Assembly (NCBI GenBank): GCA_035765415.1
Contig: DASTXR010000088.1
Span: forward strand, 1 to 64,000
Direction: 5' to 3'
Source of the DNA: CADEED01 sp035765415
GTDB taxonomy: Bacteria; Pseudomonadota; Gammaproteobacteria; Steroidobacterales; Steroidobacteraceae
Length of the DNA stretch: 64,000 nt
Below are positions 44,157-52,369 of this stretch, in pieces; position 1 is the stretch's first letter, and every line of letters begins with the position of its first letter. The notes beneath the pieces are model-generated. The model was given only the letters and a program-made list of their open reading frames with translations, was not told the origin of the DNA and made no database searches. The translations under genes and the position numbers were made by a program.

Positions 44157-45454
44157 GATTCGCTGCCTGTGATGGAAACTTCGTCGCGATAATAATCTTT
44201 GATGGCGGGCACCGCGTTCCGGATCAGCTCGCGTTCTCCACGCGTGAGCGCAGGGTGCCAGGTGTCGAATATGAGTATGGCCCTGGGAACGTCACTATCG
44301 TTCCATGCCTCGTGCTCGATCGTGTCGTCGAACACCCACGCCTTGCCCGGCTCCCATTCGCGAACCTCGGAGCCCACGCGGAACCGGCACTGGGGCGGAA
44401 CCACCAGGGGCAGATGCACGATCAGGCGCGAGTTGGTCACGCCGCTGTGGGGCGGGATGTGCGACTTGCGGTCGAGAATGGAAAAGAACGCCGTGGGCGC
44501 GTAACCCGGCACATCGGCGTACGGCGCTTTCGCGAGTAATGCCGCGGTCCTGGGGCAGCGATCGGCATGCGCATCGACACGTACGCCATCGCGCCAGAGG
44601 AAAAACGCGCTCCACTTCCGCGAGCGGTTGAGCTCCGCCCACTGGTCGAGCGGCACGCCGTCGGGATACGCGATGTACGGCACGACGCCGGCCGCGTCCT
44701 CGAGCAGCGCCCGTTCGCACTCCGCGCGGATTTCCGCCGTCGCCGCCTCGAATTCGGCCAGCCAGGGAAAATCGTCGCGGGCGTAGAACTCGTGCTCGGG
44801 CAGTTTGGGGATGTGCAGAAAGGTCGGCTGGGCGTGATAGATGCGGCGCCTGCCCAGCAACGCGGCAAGCCCATGTTCCGCGCGATCGAGCTCGCGGGGT
44901 GCGTGGCCTGCGCGTGTTTCGACGAGCGTCCGGTCGAGATGAGCCGCCAGCGCCTGGTCGTTGTTGCGCACCGCCTCGAAGGCGCGTTGCAGAGGTTCGC
45001 GCAAGGCCATGGGCAGCCGCGCATTCGGCGGCAGCACCTGCAGCGCGTGCTGATAGACGGAGGCGGCTGCCTTGGGCTTTCCGCGGCGCACGAGCAGGTC
45101 GGCCTTCTGCAGCAGCGCGAGCAGGTGGCGCGGATCGATCGCGAGCGCCGACTGCAGCGCCTTCTCTTCTTCGTCGCGCAGATCGAGAGCGCGCAGCGCG
45201 GTGGCGAGGTTCACCCACAACGCCGAACTCCCGGAGTCGCGCGCGGTGGCGCGTTCCAGCAGCTCGCGCGCGCCGGCGGCATTGCCGGCCTGCAGCAGGT
45301 CGATGGCGCGCGCGTTGAGCACCAGCGGGTGCTCGGGCGCGAGCTTCGACGCCTGCGTCAACAGCTTCTGCGCTTCATCGCGCTGACCTGCGGCGGCCGC
45401 CTTTTCCGCCTGCTGGATCAGTCCTTTGATCAGCGTTTCTTCGTGCGCTGACAA
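44153..45454 (-). CDS. TPR protein with aspartyl/asparaginyl beta-hydroxylase domain
   Basis: A 433-residue cytoplasmic protein. Residues 1-165 contain about four TPR motifs (AQKLLTQASKLAPEHPLVLNARAIDLLQAG, ALWVNLATALRALDLRDEEEKALQSAL). A 2OG-Fe(II)-dependent aspartyl/asparaginyl beta-hydroxylase domain covers about 215-425 with HIPPHSGVTNSRLIVHLPLVV, AWVFDDTIEHEAWN and RAILIFDTWHP, giving the His and Arg ligands. Such domains hydroxylate Asp or Asn side chains of proteins, or lipid A fatty acids in LpxO relatives. It heads a minus-strand run with the periplasmic unknown and the two four-cysteine lipoproteins. Confidence 0.88.
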   Translation of the reverse strand: MSAHEETLIKGLIQQAEKAAAAGQRDEAQKLLTQASKLAPEHPLVLNARAIDLLQAGNAAGARELLERATARDSGSSALWVNLATALRALDLRDEEEKALQSALAIDPRHLLALLQKADLLVRRGKPKAAASVYQHALQVLPPNARLPMALREPLQRAFEAVRNNDQALAAHLDRTLVETRAGHAPRELDRAEHGLAALLGRRRIYHAQPTFLHIPKLPEHEFYARDDFPWLAEFEAATAEIRAECERALLEDAAGVVPYIAYPDGVPLDQWAELNRSRKWSAFFLWRDGVRVDAHADRCPRTAALLAKAPYADVPGYAPTAFFSILDRKSHIPPHSGVTNSRLIVHLPLVVPPQCRFRVGSEVREWEPGKAWVFDDTIEHEAWNDSDVPRAILIFDTWHPALTRGERELIRNAVPAIKDYYRDEVSITGSES

Positions 45455-45473
45455 TCTCGTTCTTGGGAGACGG

Positions 45474-46760
45474 TCAGTTCAGGACGCGCAGCACCACGCG
45501 CCGGTTTTGCTGCCGGCCGTCATCGGTGGTGTTGCTCGCCACGGGCTGACGCTCTCCGTATCCACGCGAAGTGATGGCATTGGTCACGCCGCCGTCCTGC
45601 AGATACTTGAGGACCGTATCCGCGCGACGGGAAGACAGGTCGAGGTTCAGGGCGTCCGAGCCGCGGCTGTCGGTATGGCCGGCGACTTCGACGTTGAGCT
45701 CGGGATAACGCTTCAGTGTCGCGATGGCCACTTCGAGCGCCGCGAGACTTTCGGGCTTGAGCTCGGCCTTGCCGGTTTCGAACTCCACGCCGGGTAGTTT
45801 GATCTCGTCCTTGAACGAGCATCCGACCGCGTCGACGCGATCGCCCCTGGGCGTGTCGGGGCACCTGTCCTGGCTGTCGACGACGCCGTCGCCGTCGCTG
45901 TCGAGCTCACAGCCTTTCGCGTCCACCTTGGCGCCGGTGGGCGTGTTCGGGCACTGGTCGAGGCTGTCGCTGACGCCGTCACCGTCGCTGTCGGGCTCGC
46001 AACCGTTGGCATCCACCTTGGCGCCCGCAGGCGTGCCGGGGCACTTGTCGAAGTCGTTGTTGACGCCGTCGGCGTCGTCGTCCACCGGCAGGGGGCAGCC
46101 GCTCGAATCCACGGCCCGTCCGGCGGGAGTGCCGGGGCACTGGTCGTTGTCGTCGTTGACGCCGTCGCCATCGCTGTCGGCGGCACGCCGCGAGCTGCCG
46201 CCCCAGGAGTACTGCAGGCCAATGCCCGCGACGTAGTCGACGGGTTTTTCATTGCCGGCACCGGCTTCATCGTCGAGCCCGCGGCGCGCTCCGAGGTCGG
46301 CGCGCAACTGCATGGCGCTGCCGTCGTCGCGATCCGGCCCGAGCGTGATGAGCAGGCCGCCGCCGTAGAGCGCGGTCAGGTTGTCCTCATCCACGCCGGG
46401 CTTGAGGATGGTGTTGCTGCGCGCGATACCGAGGCTCAGGAAGGGATTGACGCGGCCTTCCCGAAAAAACACGCGATTGACGGAGAGCCCGAAGCCCTGC
46501 AGCTCCAGCGAATCGTCGCCGGCGCGCTGATGTTCGGAACCGTAGAAGGAAACCTGCGCGTCCCAATTCGCGTTCATGGTGCGGCCGAAGGCGATCGTGA
46601 CGCCGGCGTCATCGTCGGCGACGCGACCGTCGTCCAGCCACAGCGCGTTTATCTGAGGCGCGATGTACCAGCTGCCGTCCGCGGCTCCGCCGTATGCCGT
46701 TCCCGCCGTGAATGCCGCGGTCGACATGGCGGCGAGCATCAGGGTTGTGATTCTTTTCAT
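45474..46760 (-). CDS. OmpA-family protein with thrombospondin type 3 repeats
   Basis: A 428-residue outer-membrane protein: signal peptide (to TAYG), an eight-stranded OmpA-like beta-barrel (about 25-190), a block of calcium-binding thrombospondin type 3 repeats (about 195-310; repeated DSDGDGV and D-x-CP-x-TP-x-G), and a C-terminal OmpA peptidoglycan-binding domain (315-428; ELNVEVAGHTDSRGSDALNLDLSSRRADTVLKYL). It anchors the outer membrane to the cell wall. The repeated acidic loops appear in DNA as near-identical repeats at about 45850-46180. Confidence 0.95.
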   Translation of the reverse strand: MKRITTLMLAAMSTAAFTAGTAYGGAADGSWYIAPQINALWLDDGRVADDDAGVTIAFGRTMNANWDAQVSFYGSEHQRAGDDSLELQGFGLSVNRVFFREGRVNPFLSLGIARSNTILKPGVDEDNLTALYGGGLLITLGPDRDDGSAMQLRADLGARRGLDDEAGAGNEKPVDYVAGIGLQYSWGGSSRRAADSDGDGVNDDNDQCPGTPAGRAVDSSGCPLPVDDDADGVNNDFDKCPGTPAGAKVDANGCEPDSDGDGVSDSLDQCPNTPTGAKVDAKGCELDSDGDGVVDSQDRCPDTPRGDRVDAVGCSFKDEIKLPGVEFETGKAELKPESLAALEVAIATLKRYPELNVEVAGHTDSRGSDALNLDLSSRRADTVLKYLQDGGVTNAITSRGYGERQPVASNTTDDGRQQNRRVVLRVLN

Positions 46761-46809
46761 GGGTTCTTCTCTCCCTACAAACTGGCCCTAGCAAGTGGCG
46801 GCGATGATA

Positions 46810-47322
46810 TCAGCGCTTCGCGAGCGCCGGATGCAACACTCGCTGGCCCGGTCTGAGACCGAGTCGCCTGGCCTCGCCACCGGCGATTTCCAGCACCGCC
46901 AGGGCCGGCTCATTGCTGCGAACGATGGCGAGGGAATGTGGCGTGGTTTGCTCGACGATCTGCTGAATGCGGCTTTGCTCGTCGATGAACACCATGTCGA
47001 GCGGGATGTAGGTGTTCTTCATCCACATGCTCAGCGGCTTAGGGCTTTCGTGGACAAACAGCATTCCGCGCTTTTCCGCCAGCGAGCGGACGAACATCAG
47101 GCCCTGTGCCTGGCGCCGCGGGTTGTCCGCCAGCCAGACGTCGAAGGTGAGCTTCAGTTTCTTGCCGTCGCTTATCTCGAGCTGGCCGCGCGGGAATGCC
47201 GCCAGGTCCTCGAGCTGCCCATCCTGGGCAACGGCCGTGGTGGTGCCCGCGAGCGCGAGCGAGGCCGCGAGCACCGCTGCCAGGCGGCGCAGGAGCTCAG
47301 GGCGGTGCGGGTTTGAGCGCAT
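46810..47322 (-). CDS. DUF192 protein, exported
   Basis: A 170-residue protein with a signal peptide (LLRRLAAVLAASLALAGTTTAVAQ) and a DUF192 domain (DVWLADNPRRQAQGLMFVRSLAEKRGMLFVHESPKPLSMWMKNTYIPLDMVFID, with IVEQTTPHSLAIVRSNEPALAVLEIAGG). DUF192 proteins are small and widespread with no agreed function. No clear ribosome binding site decides between ATG 47322 and ATG 47331; both overlap the preceding gene's end, so translation may be coupled. Confidence 0.88.
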   Translation of the reverse strand: MRSNPHRPELLRRLAAVLAASLALAGTTTAVAQDGQLEDLAAFPRGQLEISDGKKLKLTFDVWLADNPRRQAQGLMFVRSLAEKRGMLFVHESPKPLSMWMKNTYIPLDMVFIDEQSRIQQIVEQTTPHSLAIVRSNEPALAVLEIAGGEARRLGLRPGQRVLHPALAKR

Positions 47323-47908
47323 GCCGGTCATCGTCGTTGAATTCGACGCGGCCTGCAAAGTCGAAGCTGGTGAGCAGCAGCCGTTCGCCTTTCGAGAGGC
47401 TGGTTGCCGGCCCGAGGCAGAAACCCCGCGCCTCGACGCGATAGATAGCGCGGTCGGTGGCGAGCGTTTCCACGCGGTGCTGGGTCAGCGAATCCACCGT
47501 GCATTTGTCGTCGCCCATCGTCGCGAAGACGCGCTTTTCGCCTTCGAACAGAATCGTGACGTTGGTGCGCAGGGTCTCACCGCCACGGCCTTCGCTGATT
47601 CCGGCAATGCCGAAGACGAGCCGGATGCGCCGGCCATCGCCGCGCTCCGGCCCGCCGATGCTCACGCGCACACCATTGCCGGAGGGGCGCGGGCCGCCTT
47701 CGCATTGCATCTGCGCGTCCTTCCAGTCGAGGTCCAGCTCCACGGCGCCGCGCAGACGCGCCCGCAGATAGCCGTCGCCCGTGGCGAAACAGCCGGTCAC
47801 GGGCTTGGATCCGGCTGCTGGATTTGTAGGAGGAGCGGCGCAGGCGACGTGCGAGAGCGCCACGCCAAGCACAGCAACACATGCTGCAGTGGTTGCGCGA
47901 TGAGGCAT
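47297..47908 (-). CDS. Exported protein of unknown function
   Basis: A 203-residue protein with an N-terminal signal (MPHRATTAACVAVLGVALSHVACA) whose LSHVACAA could also be a poor lipobox. The mature part is beta-rich with four cysteines (VTGCFATGDG, MQCEGG, DKCTVDS, GFCLGP). I recognise no family. It overlaps the DUF192 gene by 26 bp and begins 49 bp from the divergent glgC start, so both probably use the same intergenic control region. Confidence 0.7.
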   Translation of the reverse strand: MPHRATTAACVAVLGVALSHVACAAPPTNPAAGSKPVTGCFATGDGYLRARLRGAVELDLDWKDAQMQCEGGPRPSGNGVRVSIGGPERGDGRRIRLVFGIAGISEGRGGETLRTNVTILFEGEKRVFATMGDDKCTVDSLTQHRVETLATDRAIYRVEARGFCLGPATSLSKGERLLLTSFDFAGRVEFNDDDRHALKPAPP

Positions 47909-47957
47909 GCGTCTACGGTAGCACGGGCCCTATACTGCAAAAAAACCGAGGGACCCA

Positions 47958-49223
47958 ATGGCCAAACGCCCAGCACGCGCAACTTCCGGTCGTTACGTCA
48001 GCCGGCTCACGAGCGGTACGCTCGCCGTCATCATGGCGGGTGGCCGGGGCGAGCGCCTCAAGGGTCTCACCGAACATCGCGCGAAGCCCGCGACGCCCTT
48101 CGGCGGCAAGTTCCGCATCATCGACTTCGTGCTGTCCAACTGCGTGAACTCCGGCATCCGCCAGATCACCGTGCTCACGCAGTACAAGGCGCAATCGCTG
48201 ATCCAGCACATCCATCGCGGCTGGGGTTACATGCGTGGTGAGTTCGGCGAGTTCGTCGAGGTCATTCCCGCGCAGCAGAAGACCGGCACGCATTGGTATC
48301 GCGGCACCGCGGACGCGGTCTACCAGAACATCGACGTGATGCATTCGCATCGGCCCAAGCACGTGCTGGTGCTCGCGGGCGATCACATCTACAAGATGGA
48401 CTACGGTCCGATGATTGCCTATCACGTGGAGAAGGGCGCCGACATCACCGTCGGCGTGGTGGAAGTCCCCATCGTGGAGGCCAAGGAATTCGGCGTGCTC
48501 ACGGTGACCGAATGGAATCGCGTGACGCGGTTCGTCGAGAAGTCGCCGACACCAGACCCCATGCCCGGGCGCACCGATGTCGCGCTCGCCTCGATGGGCA
48601 TCTACGTGTTCAACCCCGAGCTGCTCGAAAAGCTGCTCATCGAGGACGCCACGGACGAGAAGTCCAAACACGATTTCGGCAAGGACATCATCCCGAAGGC
48701 GATCGAGAAGCTGCAGGTGTTTGCGTACCCTTTCCGGGACGTTAAGACTCGTGCGCAATCATATTGGCGCGATGTTGGAACAATCGACGCGTTCTACGAG
48801 GCCAACCTCGAGCTCGTCTGGGTCGCGCCCGAACTCAATATCTATGACGAGGACTGGCCCATCTGGACCTACCAGGCGCAAACGCCGCCGGCCAAGTTCG
48901 TGCTCGATGAGGACGGCCGCCGGGGCGTCGCGATCAACTCGCTGGTGTCGGGCGGCGCCATCATCTCGGGCGCCACGGTGCGCGAGTCTCTGCTGTTCTC
49001 CGGGGTGCGGGTCGAGGAGCGCTCGCTGGTCGAGCGTTCGGTGATCCTGCCGGACGTGCGTATCGGCCAGAACTGCGAAGTGCGCAACGCCATCATCGAT
49101 GCGGGCTGCGAAATCGCCAGCGGCACGCGCATCGGAGTCGACCGGGGCGAGGACGCCAAACGTTTCCTGGTGACGGACAAGGGCGTGGTGCTCGTGACCC
49201 AGGACATGTTGTCGCATGCGTGA
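47958..49223 (+). CDS. glgC: Glucose-1-phosphate adenylyltransferase
   Basis: A 421-residue ADP-glucose pyrophosphorylase, which makes ADP-glucose from ATP and glucose 1-phosphate, the committed step of glycogen synthesis. The nucleotide site MAGGRGERLKGLT, the KPATPFGGKFRIIDF segment, LAGDHIYKMDY and the C-terminal beta-helix (SGGAIISGATVRESLLFSGVRVEERSLVERSVILPDVRIG) are all present, with the usual family length. A TATACT at 47931-47936 may be the -10. It overlaps the LEA lipoprotein gene by 8 bp; glgA lies further on in the opposite direction. Confidence 0.96.
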   Translation: MAKRPARATSGRYVSRLTSGTLAVIMAGGRGERLKGLTEHRAKPATPFGGKFRIIDFVLSNCVNSGIRQITVLTQYKAQSLIQHIHRGWGYMRGEFGEFVEVIPAQQKTGTHWYRGTADAVYQNIDVMHSHRPKHVLVLAGDHIYKMDYGPMIAYHVEKGADITVGVVEVPIVEAKEFGVLTVTEWNRVTRFVEKSPTPDPMPGRTDVALASMGIYVFNPELLEKLLIEDATDEKSKHDFGKDIIPKAIEKLQVFAYPFRDVKTRAQSYWRDVGTIDAFYEANLELVWVAPELNIYDEDWPIWTYQAQTPPAKFVLDEDGRRGVAINSLVSGGAIISGATVRESLLFSGVRVEERSLVERSVILPDVRIGQNCEVRNAIIDAGCEIASGTRIGVDRGEDAKRFLVTDKGVVLVTQDMLSHA

Positions 49224-49659
49224 GCTCGCCGCACTGCTACTGCTGCCATTGTTCGCCGGGTGCGCCGCGCTGCCGAAACTCGAAGCGCCGAAGCTGTCGG
49301 TGGTGTCGCTCAAGATGCAGGGCGGCGACATCTTCTCGCAGCGCGTGCTGGTGCGCATGCGCGTGCTCAATCCAAACTCCCGGGAGCTCCCGATCGAGGG
49401 CCTCGCCTATACCATCGAGGTCAACGACACCGAGCTCGGCAATGGCAGCACCGCTGCGCCTTTCACGGTGCCGGCCATGGGCGAAGCGGAGTTCGACATG
49501 CAGATCACGGCGAATCTGGCCGGCGCGCTCGCCAAGATCCTCTCGCGGCGCAATTCATCGGAGTCGCTCGACTACCGGCTGCGCGGCAACGTCAACCTAT
49601 CCAGCGGATTTTTGCGCCGCATTCCCTTTGATGAGCGCGGCAGCGTCAAGCTGAAGTAG
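49216..49659 (+). CDS. LEA type 2 family lipoprotein
   Basis: A 147-residue predicted lipoprotein: signal MRELAALLLLPLFAGC with the lipobox FAGC. The body matches the LEA_2/WHy fold (LSVVSLKMQGGDIFSQRVLVRMRVLNPNSRELPIEGLAYTIEVND), beta-sandwich proteins linked to stress and desiccation. Its start overlaps the end of glgC by 8 bp. Its last 63 bp overlap, antisense, the end of the convergent glgA. The link with glycogen suggests expression under starvation or drying, but this is inference. Confidence 0.85.
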   Translation: MRELAALLLLPLFAGCAALPKLEAPKLSVVSLKMQGGDIFSQRVLVRMRVLNPNSRELPIEGLAYTIEVNDTELGNGSTAAPFTVPAMGEAEFDMQITANLAGALAKILSRRNSSESLDYRLRGNVNLSSGFLRRIPFDERGSVKLK

Positions 49660-51117
49660 CTCCGCGAAGAGCTTCAGGTATTCGCCAGCCTGGGTTTCCC
49701 AGGAAAAATCACGGCGCATGGCGTTTTGCACGATGCGCTGCCAGAGCGCCGGGTCCGCGTACCACTTCATCGCCGTGTCGAGCGCCCAGCTCATCGCCGC
49801 CGCGTCGAAATCGTTGAACACGATGCCCGTGCCAACGCCCGTGACCGGATCGAAATGCGTCACCGAATCGGCGAGCCCGCCCGTGCGGCGCACGATGGGA
49901 ATGGTGCCGTAACGCAGCGAGTACATCTGGTTGAGCCCGCAGGGCTCGTACTGCGAGGGCATCAGGAACGCGTCGCTCGCGCCCTCGATCCAGTGCGCCA
50001 GCGCATCGTCATAACCGCCGAAGAACCATGCCCGGCCACGATTCTTCTCGGCGAGACCCGCGAAGAATTTTTCGTACACGGGATCTCCCGTGCCGATCAC
50101 CGCCAGGCGCACGTCGTGATCGTGCAGCAGCTTCGGCAGGGTGTCGGTGAGCAGGTCGAAACCCTTCTGCGAAGCGAGCCGGCTCACGATGCCGAACAGC
50201 GGCACGCGCGCCTGCGTGGCTTTCATGTTCTGGCGCAGCAGGAAATTGCGTTTCAGCTCCGCCTTGCGCTCGATGGTGTACGGGCCGAAGTGGATCGGCA
50301 GGTGTTTGTCGCGCGCCGGATCCCACTCTTCGTAGTCGACGCCGTTGAGGATGCCGTGCACCGCGCTGCCGCGCCAAGCCAGCGCCTGCTCCATTCCCAT
50401 GCCGTAGCGCGGCGTGGTGATCTCGCGCGCGTAGGTCGGGCTCACGGTGGTCACGGCGTCGGCATGCAGGATGCCGTGTTTGAGCGCGTTGATGTGCCCC
50501 GCCTTGAGGTCGTCCTGGTGCAGTAGATAGACGTCGGGGCCGAGGCCCAGGTCGGCGACGTCGGCGGCGCTGAACGCGCCCTGGTAGCCGATGTTGTGGA
50601 TGGTCATCACCGAGCGCGTCGAAGCGAATATCGGGTCGTTCCTGTAGATGGACTTGAGCCAGAGCGGCGCGAAGGCCGTGTGCCAGTCGTGCGAATGCAC
50701 GATGTGCGGGCGGAAATCCATGCGCCGGCAGCTTTCGAGCGCCGCGCGCGTCAGCACGAGGAAGCGGCGATGCTCGTCGGCATCGGCGGTGTAGAGCTTC
50801 GAACGGGCATACAGCGCGTCGTTCTCCACGAGGTACACCGGCGAGGCCGAGCCCGGGAGATTCGCCCGCCAGATGTCGACGCGGTACTCGCGCGGGCCCA
50901 GGGCCAGCACGAGCCCCTGCAGATTCTCGACGCGGGTCGCGCCGAGACCGCCGCGCCCGATCTGCGAATAGAACGGCATGAACAGCCGTACGTCATGCCC
51001 CGCGACCGTCAATTGCCGCGAAAGCGCGCTCGCGACGTCGGCAAGACCGCCGCTCTTGGCGAGCGGCACCACTTCGGATGCGATGGCGCAGATTGATAGT
51101 TTCACGGCGGCGGGCAT
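49597..51117 (-). CDS. glgA: Glycogen synthase (ADP-glucose type)
   Basis: A 506-residue GT5 glycogen synthase that adds glucose from ADP-glucose to alpha-1,4 chains. The ADP-glucose site is KSGGLADV (21-28), followed by HSHDWHTAF, NGVDYEEWDPARD, FGIVSRLASQKGFD and the C-terminal SQYEPCGLNQMYSLRYG. The annotated ATG at 51117 adds MPAA before the usual beginning; a GTG at 51105 (VKLSICAIASEV) matches the family start better and would place TAGAAT 10 nt upstream of it. Convergent overlap of 63 bp with the LEA lipoprotein gene. Confidence 0.95.
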   Translation of the reverse strand: MPAAVKLSICAIASEVVPLAKSGGLADVASALSRQLTVAGHDVRLFMPFYSQIGRGGLGATRVENLQGLVLALGPREYRVDIWRANLPGSASPVYLVENDALYARSKLYTADADEHRRFLVLTRAALESCRRMDFRPHIVHSHDWHTAFAPLWLKSIYRNDPIFASTRSVMTIHNIGYQGAFSAADVADLGLGPDVYLLHQDDLKAGHINALKHGILHADAVTTVSPTYAREITTPRYGMGMEQALAWRGSAVHGILNGVDYEEWDPARDKHLPIHFGPYTIERKAELKRNFLLRQNMKATQARVPLFGIVSRLASQKGFDLLTDTLPKLLHDHDVRLAVIGTGDPVYEKFFAGLAEKNRGRAWFFGGYDDALAHWIEGASDAFLMPSQYEPCGLNQMYSLRYGTIPIVRRTGGLADSVTHFDPVTGVGTGIVFNDFDAAAMSWALDTAMKWYADPALWQRIVQNAMRRDFSWETQAGEYLKLFAELLQLDAAALIKGNAAQKSAG

Positions 51118-51165
51118 TCTAGCCTTTGAGCTCCGCTGGTAGCATGGCGCCAGGTCTTAAATTAC

Positions 51166-52341
51166 ATGCGCCGAATCCTCACTTTCCTCACCGCCATCGT
51201 CCTGCTGCTGGTGTCACTGGGCGTCGGCGTATTCACCGCCGATCTGCCGTTCTGGCGCCGCGCCTTCCTGTTGCCGTTGCCGCCGGACGGCGCCTACCTA
51301 CCCGTGGCCACGATCGGCACCACGTCGTCTCCGCCCACGCGCGGCCCGGAGCCCGCGCCGGCCCTCGACGCGCTGGTGGTGGAGGAGGCCGCCAGTCGCG
51401 CGGGTGAAGCCGGCTCGCGCGCCTTGTTAGTCAGGTATCGCGATGCGCTGGTCGTCGAACGCTATTTCCTGACCGACGACGCGAGCACCTTGTTGCCCGC
51501 CGCGCTGGTGGCGCGGCCGCTCGCCGCCATGGCGGTCGGCGTCGCGCTGGCCCAGGGCCGCATCGGCAGCCTCGACGAACCGGTCGCGCGCTACCTGCCG
51601 GAGTGGGACGACGAAGCGCGGGGCCGCATCACGCTGCGACAACTGCTCGAGGAAACCAGCGGGCTCGAGACCGGCGGCGACACCCGCGGATTGCCGTATC
51701 GCTCGCCATGGAGCGACCTCAAGGCCCTGCCGGCGTTCGCCACCTCGCGCGGCGTTCGCATGTTGTTAGGCAACGACTTCGAGTCGAGCGCTCTCGGCTT
51801 CCAGCTCGAACACGAGCCCGGCGGCTTCTACAATCTTTCGCCGGCCAACACGCAGATCGCCGCGGTCATCATCGAGCGCGCCACCGGCGAGTCCTATGAG
51901 GCCTTCGTCGATCGGACACTGTGGCGCCCGGTGGGCGCGGGCATCGCCGAGCTGCAGCTCGATCGACGCGCGGGAATGCCCGCCGCGCATTGCTGCTGGC
52001 GCGCGACGGCGCGCGACATGTTGCGCGTGCTCGGCCTGCTCGGAACCGACGGCGCCCACGAGGGACGCGCGGTATTGCCCGCCGGCTGGGCGGGCGAGAT
52101 GGCGCGGGCATCTCGCGTCAGCGCCGGCACCGGCATGCAGGTGGCGCGCCTGAACATCGAAGGCGCGGAAGCGCTCATGATCAGCGACGACACCGGCAGT
52201 GCGGCATGGATCATTCCGCAGCGGCAACTCGTCATTCTCAACATCACCAACCCCGGCGGCAGCGCAGTCGCGGATCTGCCGGCGATGTTGCTGAAGGGAA
52301 TCGACGCACCCACCGCAGGACAGCCCTCCGCCGGACAGTAA
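51166..52341 (+). CDS. Serine hydrolase (beta-lactamase fold) with degenerate active site
   Basis: A 391-residue protein anchored by an N-terminal helix (MRRILTFLTAIVLLLVSLGVGVF) and facing the periplasm. The fold is that of class C beta-lactamase-like serine hydrolases (GRIGSLDEPVARYLPEWDDEARGRITLRQLLEETSGL, YEAFVDRTLWRPVGA). The SxxK motif that should precede the LAAMAVGVALAQGRI helix reads L114-V-A-R117, so the nucleophile Ser and general-base Lys are both missing. The Y-x-N region reads FYNLSPANTQ. It may be a pseudoenzyme or use another residue. It lies 49 bp from the divergent glgA start. Confidence 0.82.
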   Translation: MRRILTFLTAIVLLLVSLGVGVFTADLPFWRRAFLLPLPPDGAYLPVATIGTTSSPPTRGPEPAPALDALVVEEAASRAGEAGSRALLVRYRDALVVERYFLTDDASTLLPAALVARPLAAMAVGVALAQGRIGSLDEPVARYLPEWDDEARGRITLRQLLEETSGLETGGDTRGLPYRSPWSDLKALPAFATSRGVRMLLGNDFESSALGFQLEHEPGGFYNLSPANTQIAAVIIERATGESYEAFVDRTLWRPVGAGIAELQLDRRAGMPAAHCCWRATARDMLRVLGLLGTDGAHEGRAVLPAGWAGEMARASRVSAGTGMQVARLNIEGAEALMISDDTGSAAWIIPQRQLVILNITNPGGSAVADLPAMLLKGIDAPTAGQPSAGQ

Positions 52342-52369
52342 TGCCGCAAGGATCGGGTCGAATCCACGG

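Noticed and set aside
45850..46180. Short near-identical DNA repeats
   Set aside because: They encode the thrombospondin type 3 repeats of the OmpA-like protein rather than a separate element.
52340..52369. A GGGTCGAATCC string that resembles the T-arm of a tRNA
   Set aside because: No acceptor, D or anticodon arms can be folded around it.
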